A stretch of DNA of 64,000 nt. Source: Anthoceros angustus. Its lineage: Eukaryota; Streptophyta; Anthocerotopsida; Anthocerotales; Anthocerotaceae. The position numbers and the translations under genes are program-made. Under the pieces are notes generated by a model. It did not search any database. It saw nothing but the letters and a program-made list of their open reading frames with translations, and was not told the origin of the DNA. The stretch lies in NCBI GenBank assembly GCA_010909165.1, contig VJWM01000126.1, forward strand, positions 62,001 to 126,000, given 5' to 3'. Numbering within the stretch: the first letter of the stretch is position 1; each line of letters opens with the position of its first letter. Positions 32,090 to 42,167 of this stretch are shown here, one piece after another.

Positions 32090-32600
32090 ACTGCTCACTA
32101 ATAAGCGGCCTGATTTGTCAGAAGTGCAGAATACGACATGCTGCACTACCAGTTTATGATGCAGCTGGAAATGTCTGGACATGGATGCTCCTCCGCATGA
32201 AACGCACATTTGTGTCGGGCGATTCTCCGAATCCGCCAGATGCGGCACCCAAGCGAGCGCAGACACTCCAAGGACCGAGCTTGGCTGTGTCTCTGCAGCA
32301 GCACACGTTGATAATGGCCTGTTGCCCGATGGCCGCATTGCTGGGGAAAGCTAACACAAGGTGTTTGGCGTGACAGAGGCCTGGAATTTTACAGCGTTCT
32401 CTCGCTGTCCGCGAGCAGGACCTTGCCATCTGCCCGCTGCCGCTTTCCACGGCGCACAAGTTCTTTCCGGTATCGAAGATTTGGAGCTTTGGAGTACTTC
32501 GGCATATGCAGGAGGGGGACCGTCTTTGTGCCAACAATGTGCCTTCCCTGATTTGCCGCGGTCGGGGATAGCTGCACGGCTCAGGAAGCATCGGTGAAGG
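32090..32600 (+). pseudogene. Possible F-box/kelch-like relic
   Basis: Frames on the plus strand give VYDAAGNVWTWM, GPSLAVSLQQHTLIMACCP and, after a shift, VTEAWNFTAFSRCP then AAAFHGAQVL and GIEDLELWS. The alternation resembles kelch-type propeller blades in plant F-box proteins, but the pieces are in two frames and I cannot name a family with certainty. Confidence 0.25.
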
Positions 32601-32843
32601 AGGCCAGCAATGCCCCGTCCCAAGCATTTTGCGTGCACGGAGAAGTTTGTGAAGGAGCTGCGTGGAGTGAGGTTGGTACACAACAGGATAGCTCACGAGG
32701 ATTGCAGCCACACTGCGGACGCCAATTTTCGCGACGGCCTTGAGAACTCCACTTTCCGTTTCAGGTCTGTTCTTGTCAGGTTGAGGTTGTGGAAAACTTC
32801 TTGGGATCTAATGCGCCTCTTCTGCATCTTTACGGCAGAGTAG

Positions 32844-33868
32844 TGCAATCTCAGGAGATCACCTTTGGCAAATCTGACCAGCATCCACTCAAGACGTTAT
32901 GGGACCAGCTGCCTGCCTGGTTCAAGCCGATCCATTGCGGCTGCGATGGTAAATGACTGGGTCCCTGTATCGCGGTCTTGGTGTCAGTTCGGTTGGTCAG
33001 TTGTCTGACAAGTAGCCCGTCTACTACATCATCAGGTGATCAAAATTTGCAGGAAAGGATTGCCAATGTTGTAACCTCCATACCCTTCATTGTTCTTGGC
33101 CTTCAGATTCCAAGGTCAGCACTGAAATCATAGTTCTTGCTACCCCAAGCTCTGACTTGTTGTCTTGAAGGGGAGATGTTTTCATCCGCTCTGCCCCTCT
33201 TGTTTTGGCAGAAAGCACGTGTCGTCCAAATTGTATGGAGCATCGCTTTGTGGAGTAGGTCTTGCTTCGACATTGTACCATGTATCCAGTGGGAAGGCAA
33301 GGAAGGTGTTCAGATATGGTGACTATGCCATGATTGCGGCTTCGACACTGGTAAGCCCCAGCACTAAGCTGAAAACCACTGGTGAATGCGTCCTGGTCAT
33401 TGCCTGGATGGTGAGATACCATGGCTGCCATGTTGAGCAACCTGACATGGCATGTTTGCAGTGTTTGTCTGGGGCTGTGAGGAAGGAGAACTCCGCAGCA
33501 TTGATGGTGGCATCAGGGGTCTTACTTCCCTTCTCACCTTTTGTTGTCAGCGTCCTGCACACGAGCTTGATGGAGGTACATTTGGTGCTGCATGATGGCA
33601 ATTGTTACATGTCTGTGAGAACAATGTTTGATCTGAGAAGTGGTGTTTTAAAGAATCAAACTGTCTATGTGAGCAGGCGACTTTTGCTCAGAGAGCCAAG
33701 ACTGAGGCAGCGCTAAGAAAACCATACTGCATCCACACATTGTCCTCTGTTATCGGTGGTGCTCTGTTTATAGCAGACGACGTCTTCCCCAACACCCCTT
33801 ACATTCATGCAGCCTGGCACCTTGCAGCTGCTCTGGGGGTTGCGACGTCGGCAGCCCTGGTAGGGTAG
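32844..33868 (+). CDS. Conserved plant small membrane protein (unnamed family)
   Basis: Exons 33053-33114, 33212-33350, 33462-33575 and 33677-33868 join in phase with GT-AG introns. The first exon ends at 32948; its frame is open back to 32844. Translation could start at the ATG 32946-32948, its last codon, which gives 169 residues beginning MERIANVVTSIPFIVLG. Other features are GASLCGVGLASTLYHVSSGK, FRYGDYAMIAASTL, VASGVLLPFSPFVVSVLHT, GGALFIADDVFPNTP and HAAWHLAAALGVAT: several hydrophobic segments with conserved His and Asp residues. The pattern recalls small seven-helix hydrolase-like or hemolysin-III-like membrane proteins. I have seen similar plant proteins but cannot assign a function. 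The 5' end is uncertain. Confidence 0.7.
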
Positions 33869-34322
33869 CCTAATGTAGGGTGTACACAGGAATTCTTTCT
33901 TATTGGTCGGGACACTCAGAGATGTCCAAATCCATTGTATTTTCTACTATCAGATATTTGTCCTAGTGGTGCAAGTGGTTCCGCACCAAAGGATCCTGGC
34001 AATAATGTCACCACAGACACTGACTGGCCTGCAGTACTCTGGCTCTTGTAAGATTTTCGCTTAAGTCCCATATGAACGAGCTGCATGATGAAACGAATAT
34101 GCAGCTCGAAAGCCATGAAGCACACAGGATGTATAACACCATGGCAGATATTTTTCCGCCCAAAATAGGTATTGGAAATTATCAAGGCATAAGAATAGGC
34201 ACACTGCTAAAGGAACAGCGACCAAAGCAACGGGGCATTCGACCTCTGTAACTGCAACAAGGCATTGAAGCTACGCAAATGCTACGATGCATGCAAGCTC
34301 TGTGTGTAAAAAATGTCCAGGG
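33869..34322. other. Intergenic between two convergent genes
   Basis: Holds the 3' flanks of the membrane-protein gene (+) and the Cdc25-like gene (-). Nothing else is recognised. Confidence 0.5.
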
Positions 34323-35258
34323 TCATTTGCACTTGCACGGGTTGTCCTTGCAGTTGCACACTTTCTGGCCACTTGCAGCCCAGCCGTTGAAACCGTGTTC
34401 CAAGACAAGCACTTTAGGGAGATGGGAAGCAGTTCCAGCTGCTTGAGCTCTGTTGATGTGGTCAGCAAAGGACTTAGCACAGGTAGGGCCTCGCACCTGG
34501 GGAGCAATGTGTGCCAGAATCATCAGGTTGTGAATGAGATGAAAGCTGTCAGTGAAGAAGCAGAAAAAATTAGGAGGCCATACCTGGCTCTTGGCACAAT
34601 GGAATACCACGGCATCCTTCCCCTGCACATCATGCAGCAACTCTACAACGCGTGCCTCGAAGGTCTCGCTGGCGTAGTGCAACGAGCCAGCAATGTGGCC
34701 CCCTGACTTACGTTCCTCATCCCTGCCAAGCCATGATGGGTCAGGACATGATGCAAGAAAAGCTAGCACTCGAGAGACATGATTCCCAGGCCCTTCACAG
34801 ATCTGTGTGGCAATGTGCTCAAATCAAGCACAAATTGCAGACACCTGCACCCACACAGACTAGCATTGTGCGCAGCGGAGTTTCAATCCTGTGTAGAATG
34901 AAACCCAAATCGTGCACGACGGTTTACATCGCAAACCACAAACACACGCTGCAGCAATTGCGCTTGCAGATGGGGACAACGGCAAACACGCCTGCAGCGA
35001 TTGCAACCGTCATCCGACAATCCTGGTACCTAGCAGTGTCAAGCCTCACCTCACGTCCACAATGGCGATCTTGTCTCCCTTGCTCTTGGCGAGATCGGCG
35101 GCTGTGAGATACCCGATCTTGGAAGCCATGATCGTAGCACGGAGTGGTGATGCTCGGGCAACACCAACGCGGCGCTTTATTTGAAGCGAGGAGTCCCGGG
35201 CAAGCGATGGTACCGAAGAAGGGATCGACCGGATGCACTGCATCGCCTTCTGCACCAC
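34323..35258 (-). CDS. Cdc25-like rhodanese-fold phosphatase / arsenate reductase (ACR2 type)
   Basis: Exons 35258-35050, 34722-34584 and 34496-34323 join in phase and give 173 residues. The rhodanese domain contains IAIVDVRDEER, GGHIAGSLHYAS and the active site HCAKSQVRGPTC, with C112 and R118 forming HCX5R. An intron splits the site between Gln116 and Val117. The C-terminal CNCKDNPCKCK keeps the Cys-rich zinc-binding tail of plant Cdc25/ACR2. Homologues reduce arsenate to arsenite with glutathione and have weak phosphatase activity. The N-terminus carries about 43 extra residues rich in Arg and Ser, without early acids; a start at Met44 (35129) gives the usual length, so the longer form may be organelle-targeted. 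Confidence 0.88.
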
Positions 35259-35599
35259 GATTCCCGGAGCACCCCTTATTTGGACTGCTCAAAGTACCTC
35301 CAAGTTCCTCAAGTCACATCCAGGAGGGGAAGGGTTCCAAACTCCTGGGACCCAGGAATATGGGGACACAGCTTCTCGCCAAGCCGGAAGGAGCAAATGG
35401 GAGCGAGATTATGCAGATTTTTCGAAATACACACAGCAGATTGGGTTTTAGAACCGGGGAGATGGCATGTTCTGATGATCATCAGCATGTGGATTCAGTT
35501 TTCTAGTCTGACAGTTTGTATGTGGTTTGATCGCTGTTGGAGGAGTTGGACCTGGTCACACAATATGGAACAGACATTAGAAGGAGGTGGGCAGGCAAG
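35259..35599. other. Intergenic
   Basis: No supported feature. It separates the Cdc25-like gene's 5' end from the 3' end of the next minus-strand gene, so it should hold the former's promoter. Confidence 0.4.
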
Positions 35600-37797
35600 T
35601 TATTGGGTTGTGGGGGAGGATTCAGAAGGATACCTTTGCGAGTCGTCGAAGGACATTGCTTCGTCTTCGATTTCCAAGGGATTCAGCATCACATTCCGCT
35701 CGAAGAAGCCTAATTTGGCTTCCAGTGATTGGCACTCCAGCAGCACCCTGTCCGTGATGCTGTTAGGTTTCAGAAAGCTCTTTCTGTAAGGAGCTGTGGA
35801 CCATGAGGTGGCCACCAAGGGGTCGGGGGTGCCCATGATGTCTCGGAAGCTTGCGCCTGCGGTGCTGTTGTCAACCACATTGCTGTCTGAGGATGATAGT
35901 TGGGAGGATGCCTCGGAGAGAGACTCATCCAAGTCTACCGGGATCTGCTGGGGTGCGGCTCCATTTTTTGTCACAGTGATGTTGAACTCCCGCTTGGGTG
36001 GAACTGCTGATGAGAGAGAGATGTAGGGCAGTTACCGTAGGCAAGCAAAGCCAGGCCTGACATGCTGAAGCCAGTCCAGGGCATAAGGGAAGCTTACAGT
36101 TGTGGGCTAGGGAGCCTTGGGTGGGAGGAAGCTTTTGAAAGGAGGACAGCCGCGTCACTTCTATCCTGTTGCCACCTGCAGGAGATGGCTGTGAGTGCCC
36201 GTGGACTGGGATAGCCACAGGAATTGGCACCCTCGGCTTTAGCTGCTTTATTTCCTCCTGTGTAACATATGGTTCCAGGTGGGATAGCAGTTCATCTTCA
36301 TCTCAGCTCACCTTACGGTGAGGCAGAATCATGGATGGTCCTTGAATGCAAATGAAATACCTGAGGAGCAACAGCAGCAGCAAGAGGTGTAGCCGACTCT
36401 TCAGGCTGATGAACAGCGGTGAGTTTCTGGCCAGCTGCATTCGTAACATACACAGCCGACCCTTGTGTGACCACAATATTTCGAGATGAATGCGGCTTGG
36501 ATGCGGGGTTGGTATGACCAGACTTCCAGGACCCTGCATCAGTAGTGTCCAACAGGCTGGCAACTGTGACATTCTGCAGCTTCACATCTTTCAGCACATT
36601 CTGCCTGGCTGACGCAGGTTCGCTCCCGCTGAAGCTGCTCACGGAGTCCAGGTTTCTGAAGCTCAGCACACTTGCGTGGTCCAGGTTAGCAAACCTCACG
36701 GTGTTGCCGTTCTGACTGGGGAACAGAGGTTTGCTGTAACGGTGACAATGGCGGTAGTGTGAGGAACTGGGAAGTGGAGTCTTCCGGGGACGCCGGACTT
36801 GCTGCTTAGGTGTGGAGGCTGCTGATGGGGCAGGTGATGCAGAGGGGGAGGGCGAAGAAGGCGTAGTAGGTGCAGACCTGCATGCCTTTGCAGCAGGAGA
36901 AGGAACCCTAACCCCGGCCCCAGCCCCAGCCCCAGCTCCGGTTGCTGCAGCCTGCAGTATCTGCGAGTTGATTGATGTGAATTGTTTCTCTGGTGAATGC
37001 CGGGATGCCATGGTCCTGGCGGCAGGGCGGCTCGGGGTTTCAGAGTCCGAGCGAGGAGGAGGAGATGGTGCGTGCATTACAAAGTAACCCGCCTTGTTGA
37101 GAGCTGCTGTCACTGTTTCCTGGATGGCAGATCCAAGCGGAAGACGGAGCGTCGACTCCGTGCTGAGCAGCGCGGATTTGCAGTCCGTCACAGTGCCTGT
37201 TCCTTGCACTGTTCCCTCTTGCCTGAACTGCATCACGCACACGGAGAACAGGATTAGGCTTTCTCCTAACAGTAGAGCAAAAAGTGATGCTTGCCACTCA
37301 AATTGCATCCTTCCTCAACGCCAAATCCAGGCCCATGTCAGGGGATTAAACAATGCGCAGATATTGGAGTCCCTCACCTGCATCCAAATGCCATCATCAG
37401 GCAGAGTCGCATCTTCCTTCACATCCCCTGCTCCCGCCGCGGCCTCGAGGACCTTATCCAGCGCAACAGTAACAGTGTGGAGCGTCTGGCCTCCGGGTTC
37501 GGCTCGCTTGGAGCGTGAAGAAGCCTCATCATCAAGAGGTCCCGGTCCTGGAGTGGTTCTTGCAGAGGAGCGCGCACTGGACGAGAGCTGAGGAGATGTG
37601 TCTTTCCCGGCCAACTGCGGGAGGATGATGAGGCTGGACCCTGACTCCGGCGTGGAAGGACAGCTTGATCTCAGCCGGATTCCAGTCACCGGCACAATTA
37701 TCGGGATGGAGTTAGCAGAGCCGGGGTAAGCCGGGGCAGCAGATTTGTTAAGCGTGGCAGGCCTGGAGGCACCGAGTCTGGACGTGGAGCAACCCAT
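35600..37797 (-). CDS. Predicted N-myristoylated protein of unrecognised family
   Basis: Four exons join in phase: 37797-37378, about 37227-36361, 36257-36098 and 36006-35600, giving 617 residues. It begins MGCSTSR, a strong N-myristoylation signal (Gly2, Ser6) with a palmitoylatable Cys3, so membrane anchoring is likely. A structured stretch GQTLHTVTVALDKVLEAA lies near residue 110. A Gly-Ala/Pro/Ser low-complexity section follows in exon 2 (including an alternating Ala-Gly run). Short conserved-looking patches are TVRFANLDHASVLSFRNLDS, IKQLKPRVPIPVAIPVHG and VLLECQSLEAKLGFFERNV. The rest is Ser-rich and probably disordered. I do not recognise the family. Introns are 91-150 nt. Confidence 0.65.
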
Positions 37798-38680
37798 GCA
37801 GGCTAGGATAGGCTAGGCAACTCTAGGCTAGCATGCTCCCCGCCTGCCTGCCTCTGATCCCATCCCCTCTCACCGATCCCATTTTCCCTTTCCCTTTCCT
37901 TCCCGTCCCTTCCTACATCCGCTCTGTTCTTCTTTCAGACAAAAAACTCCCGCACCGTTTTCAGCATCTGCCAAAGCTTCCAGCAGCACAGCTTTTGCAG
38001 TTGCGTCCAGGTCCCATGTCCTGCGGCAGGAAACTTGTCATGACCCGGGCCTCGGGACACACAACATCACTCCCCCGCCGATGGCTACAGCCGCGTGCCG
38101 GCCTCCCACGTCCTACCTCCCCCGCACATGCACGCCGGGTCATGATAGTACCTATATCCAGCTTCACGCTCCAGACGAGACAGCTTCACGCTCCAGCGAT
38201 GGCGACGTGACAGCCGCATTAAACCGCACTCTGCCTGCTGCTGCTGCTGCTGCTCCTCTTCCTCCTCCTCCTCCTCCTCCTGCTCCTCCTGCTCCTCCTG
38301 CTCCAGATCCGGACGATGCGCTGGGGCGCAGCAGCCCGATCCGATCCCGACGCGGTCACAGGCGGAGCAGAGAAAGGCTGGCGAGCAACGGCCGCGTCAC
38401 GGGCATCCGGAATCCATGGCCAGAAGAGTTGATGAGGAGCAGGACACGCGTCCCTGCTCCTCCAATGAATGGGCCTGAATGCGGGAGTGAAGCTCGCACA
38501 TGTGGCCTGTGTCCAGTACCTTGGACGCCATAGCCGCGGCCATTGCCTGTGGCGCTCGAGAGCGGTCCGCTCCCGCGCCGGCTTCACTTGAAGTGCCACG
38601 GGAAGTGAAGTGCGTAACTGCCATCGCACTGCACTCTAACTGCAGTCAGGAAGTCAGGCCTGTTTCCAACCATACGTAAT
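37798..38680. other. Upstream region with CTG/CTC trinucleotide run
   Basis: 38231-38305 is a CTG then CTC(CTG) repeat. Reading frames of up to 150 codons on both strands come from this repeat and from GC-rich sequence; none shows a domain. Confidence 0.6.
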
Positions 38681-39760
38681 GTGTGTAATGTTGTGGGCCC
38701 CTACTCTTCGTACACGTATGTCAAACTCAGTCGGGCCCACCGATACCTCCCCCATGTGAAGTGTACCTCCACCTCTACCCCCTTTATCATGCCAGTGCCT
38801 CCAGTAAAACCATCTCCGTCACGGGCAAAGCTTCTTTCCGACTTCCTTTTCCCCTTTATGCTCTTTGAATTTGCTTTTCGAGCTCGCCACACCAGTACTT
38901 TTTAATCTTCGATATCTACATACCAATTATCTAGGTACTTCTGAGGTTGAATTTCCAAGGAAAGAGGAGACGGCTATGGAGGATCCAATTGGCTAAGAGT
39001 GGTAGGACGTTTCAAGGATATACATCCAAGTTTTGATTCAGTTATCCTTGAATTCTCAAAAAAAAAGGAGAGGAGAGTTCATAAAAAAGATGGATTATTA
39101 TTTATTTTATAATATAATTATGAATCAATATATTTTAGGATATATAAACATCTTCTCGAATTGTAACATATTTGCACGTAATATTCATTTACATACATAT
39201 CATTCTTAGGATGTATTAAAGATGCATATGTTGTACTATACTCCTCCCTACATGCCTTCTAAGTTTTGGGGTGAATATTTATATGATTTACCCAAATACT
39301 TGCTTACTTACTCACGAGGTAAATATTTAGGACCATCATAATATACTTTGTGTCTGACCAACATATGTAGGACAATATCAAAGATCCCCAGATCCAAGGT
39401 TGTGTCAAAAGTGGCCTGGGCCCAACTGGAACGGTGACGACAGAAAGCCAACACTCGAGGTCATCATTACACATGTCAATTCGATTGTGGCTTGGCTAGA
39501 TCGTGATCCAATGTTGTGTGTACAACGCACCTTGGTTTAAATGTATGACACAAGGTACATGTCCAAAACGTCATTGTCATGGCGACATAGCGGCTTTGGC
39601 AAAGGTAAACTGGTGCCATGCTATCTACATGAATCCAACTCGGTCAACAATGTACAAAGTCAAAAGTTGTATTGTACATGCAACACATCCTTCTGCACAT
39701 CTCGTGTATTGCATTATATGATTGTACTTTATTTTACTTGACTTTATATTTCAGTAGGGT
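38681..39760. other. AT-rich intergenic
   Basis: Nothing coding is recognised. The region 38900-39400 is AT-rich. Confidence 0.5.
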
Positions 39761-39829
39761 AGTCTCACGCGCAAGAACTTTGGCATTTGCTACATTTGTA
39801 CATACATATATTACACATGTGGTTGTTTG

Positions 39830-40360
39830 ATATGGATACATATGTACTTAAATTGCCAATCTGAAAGCGTATGCAACATGGGTAGGGCACACGCACACAA
39901 AAATGATCATTTTTTAAGCTTATGTACTTGGGTGTAAACATTTGACACACTATGCAACATGGGTAGGGCACACGCACACAAAAATGATCATTTTTTAAGC
40001 TTATGTACTTGGGTGTAAACATTTGACACACACCGGCACGAGCATACATGTGGTGGGAACACGCATCCACTCAGTCATTGTTTAATTTTAAGCTTATGTA
40101 CTTGGTGTAAACGTAGGGCACACACTGGCACGAGCATACATGAGGTGGGAACATGCATACACGTGCCCATTATCTAATTTCTAGTTTATGTACTTGGGCG
40201 TAAACATATGGCACACGCCAGCACGAGCAAACACGAGTTGGGAACGCGCATCCACGTGCCCATGTTGTAATTTTAAGCTTATGTACTTGGGAGAATGTAC
40301 ATCCACGCGCTCATGTTGTAATTTTGAGCTTACGTACTTGGGTGACACAGGCCCAGCATG
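39830..40360. repeat. Minisatellite of 80-bp class, about six units
   Basis: Two adjacent units are identical over 81 bases (starting 39871 and 39952: ATGCAACATGGGTAGGGCAC...). Further right the units degenerate but keep AAGCTTATGTACTTGGGTGTAAAC and GGCACGAGCA. The open frame on the minus strand (KYISLKNDHFCVRV twice) is a by-product. Confidence 0.85.
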
Positions 40361-40553
40361 AGGAGACACGAGGTGGGCATGCATAATGTCACCTTCGTGT
40401 CAACCAGGTAAACACCTGACACATGGAAACCGTGTACACACATAATCGTGTTATGACCTATATATTTGATATTTAACTATAATATGTATTAGACCATACT
40501 ATAAATAGGAGAAGATTGTACCAAATAAGAAACTTCAGAAACTTTAGTTGCAA

Positions 40554-40609
40554 GAAGACGGAAGACGGAAGACGGAAGACGGAAGACGGAAGACGGAAGA
40601 CGGAAGACG
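40554..40609. repeat. Perfect 7-bp array GAAGACG x 8
   Basis: Eight uninterrupted GAAGACG units. The length suggests a young, length-variable array. Confidence 0.95.
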
Positions 40610-40834
40610 GAGGAGGAAAGGCAAGCTAGCTCGCTAGCAAGAAGGTGGTAGGTATGTAGGTAAGAAGGGGGAGCAATAACTTGGAAGGTGCTGTGTGGTG
40701 ACCGAGGAAGTGAAAGAGGCGAGGAGGCACTGGGGCCGCAGTGATGAAGCGGGTGTGCGGGTGGTGACTTCACTAGGGTGGTTTTATCCGGATGGAGACT
40801 TGGTAGCTAAGGTACGCTGTCCATCCAAGTTCAA

Positions 40835-40874
40835 CCATCCATCCATCCAGCCATCCATCCATCCATCCATCCAT
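40835..40874. repeat. CCAT tetranucleotide microsatellite
   Basis: About ten CCAT units with one CCAG interruption. Confidence 0.9.
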
Positions 40875-42167
40875 GGGGATTCTGTCTGGGCTCGGGCAGG
40901 GGCAGGGGCTGGGGCAGGCCCAGGCCCAGGTGAAGTGTTGTTTTTTTATATGCAGAGTTGGCGGGTTGCGATTTCCCTGGGCGCTGGCCGCCGCGTTGGG
41001 TGCGAGAGTGAGTGAGTTTGTGTGTTGTGTGCGGGTTTGCTTTGCTTTGCTCTGCTGGCTGGCTGGCCGTGTGCGTTTGTGCTGTTGCCTGCTGCCTTCT
41101 GCCTGTTGCGGTGTGGCGGGGCCGAGCGCACCCGAACCCAGCCAAGGTCGTCCTTCTCCTTCCCTCCCGCGCCCAGGGCCAGGCCCACGCCCACGCCCAG
41201 GCCCAGGCCCAGGCCCAGGCCCAGGACGAGGCCAGTCCAGTCCAGCCCAGGCCAGGCCAGACCAGGCCGCATTCTATCTCCGTCCGGCCTCCCCTCCCGG
41301 TCCTGCCACTCCCCCTCCTCCCCGTCCCCCGGCAGGCAAGCAGCAGCGCAAGCGGAAGCACAAGCATTAAGCGGATGCGTACGCAGATGCAGATGCCTCC
41401 GCTGCTCGCCCTTCTTAAAGGCCCCGAATTGGGTGCAGAAACCGAGGAATTGGAGCCCCGGTTGTGCGCGCCTTCTCGCTCGTCCTCGCCCCTCATCTCG
41501 CCAATTGGCGTCCTCTGCTAGGGTTCAGCCATGTGAGTGCGCCCTCGCGCTCCTGCCCCTCCTGCTTTCCTTTGCTTCTGCCTTGCCTGGCTTGCCTGCC
41601 TGCCTGCCTGCTTCCTACCTCCCCGAGCCTCCCTTCCAGGTTCTGCAGCTGGATTGTGGGTTTTTGTGGGTCCTTGTGAGTTTTTGTGGGTCGTTGTGGG
41701 TTTTTGTGGGTTGTTGTTGTTTGTTGCCGCTGCTGCCGGGGCAGCTGCGGCAACGAAGTAGGAGGAGGAATTGGGTTGCCTCCAGATCTCCCTCCTTCCT
41801 CCCCTGCTTGCGCATTTGCATTGCTGCCGGCCGGGCGGTGGGATATTGGTTTGGCGGGGGGTTTGAATTCCGTTTTGTGGGCGCTCAGGGTTGCCTGGGT
41901 GCTAGATCCCGGCCTGTTCCGGGGCTGGAGCTGGGTGGCGCGAATCTGGTAAGCTCGTCGGGTGCTGAATTTTGGGTTGGGAGCTCTCCTCTAGCTAGCT
42001 TTTCTGGGCTTTTGATTTGATTTGATTTGATTTGAGCCGAGTCGCAATCCATTCCAGTCCATTCCATGCCATTCCAATTGCATTGACAGTAGCAATGGAG
42101 GCAGCAGCAATTTGATCTTGTGCTGTGTGTGATCCGGAATTGTGAATTGGGTAGCGAGAGCAAGACC
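40875..42167. other. GC-rich upstream region of the RING-WD40 gene with GGCCCA array
   Basis: 41171-41224 is a short GGCCCA/GCCCAC array. A run of TTTGTGGGT(CC/TC)GTTGTGG units lies at 41655-41715, and TTTGATTTGATTTGATTTGA at about 42012-42035. Frames up to 332 codons here are low-complexity and differ in frame from the gene downstream; I treat the region as promoter and leader. Confidence 0.55.

Noticed and set aside
39830-40360. CRISPR-like array
   Set aside because: Units are adjacent and homologous along their whole length with no unique spacers; this is a eukaryotic minisatellite.
41022-42020. 332-codon open frame, plus strand, before the RING-WD40 gene
   Set aside because: Low-complexity Pro/Arg/Leu translation of GC-rich arrays, no domain, and the frame does not lead into the gene.
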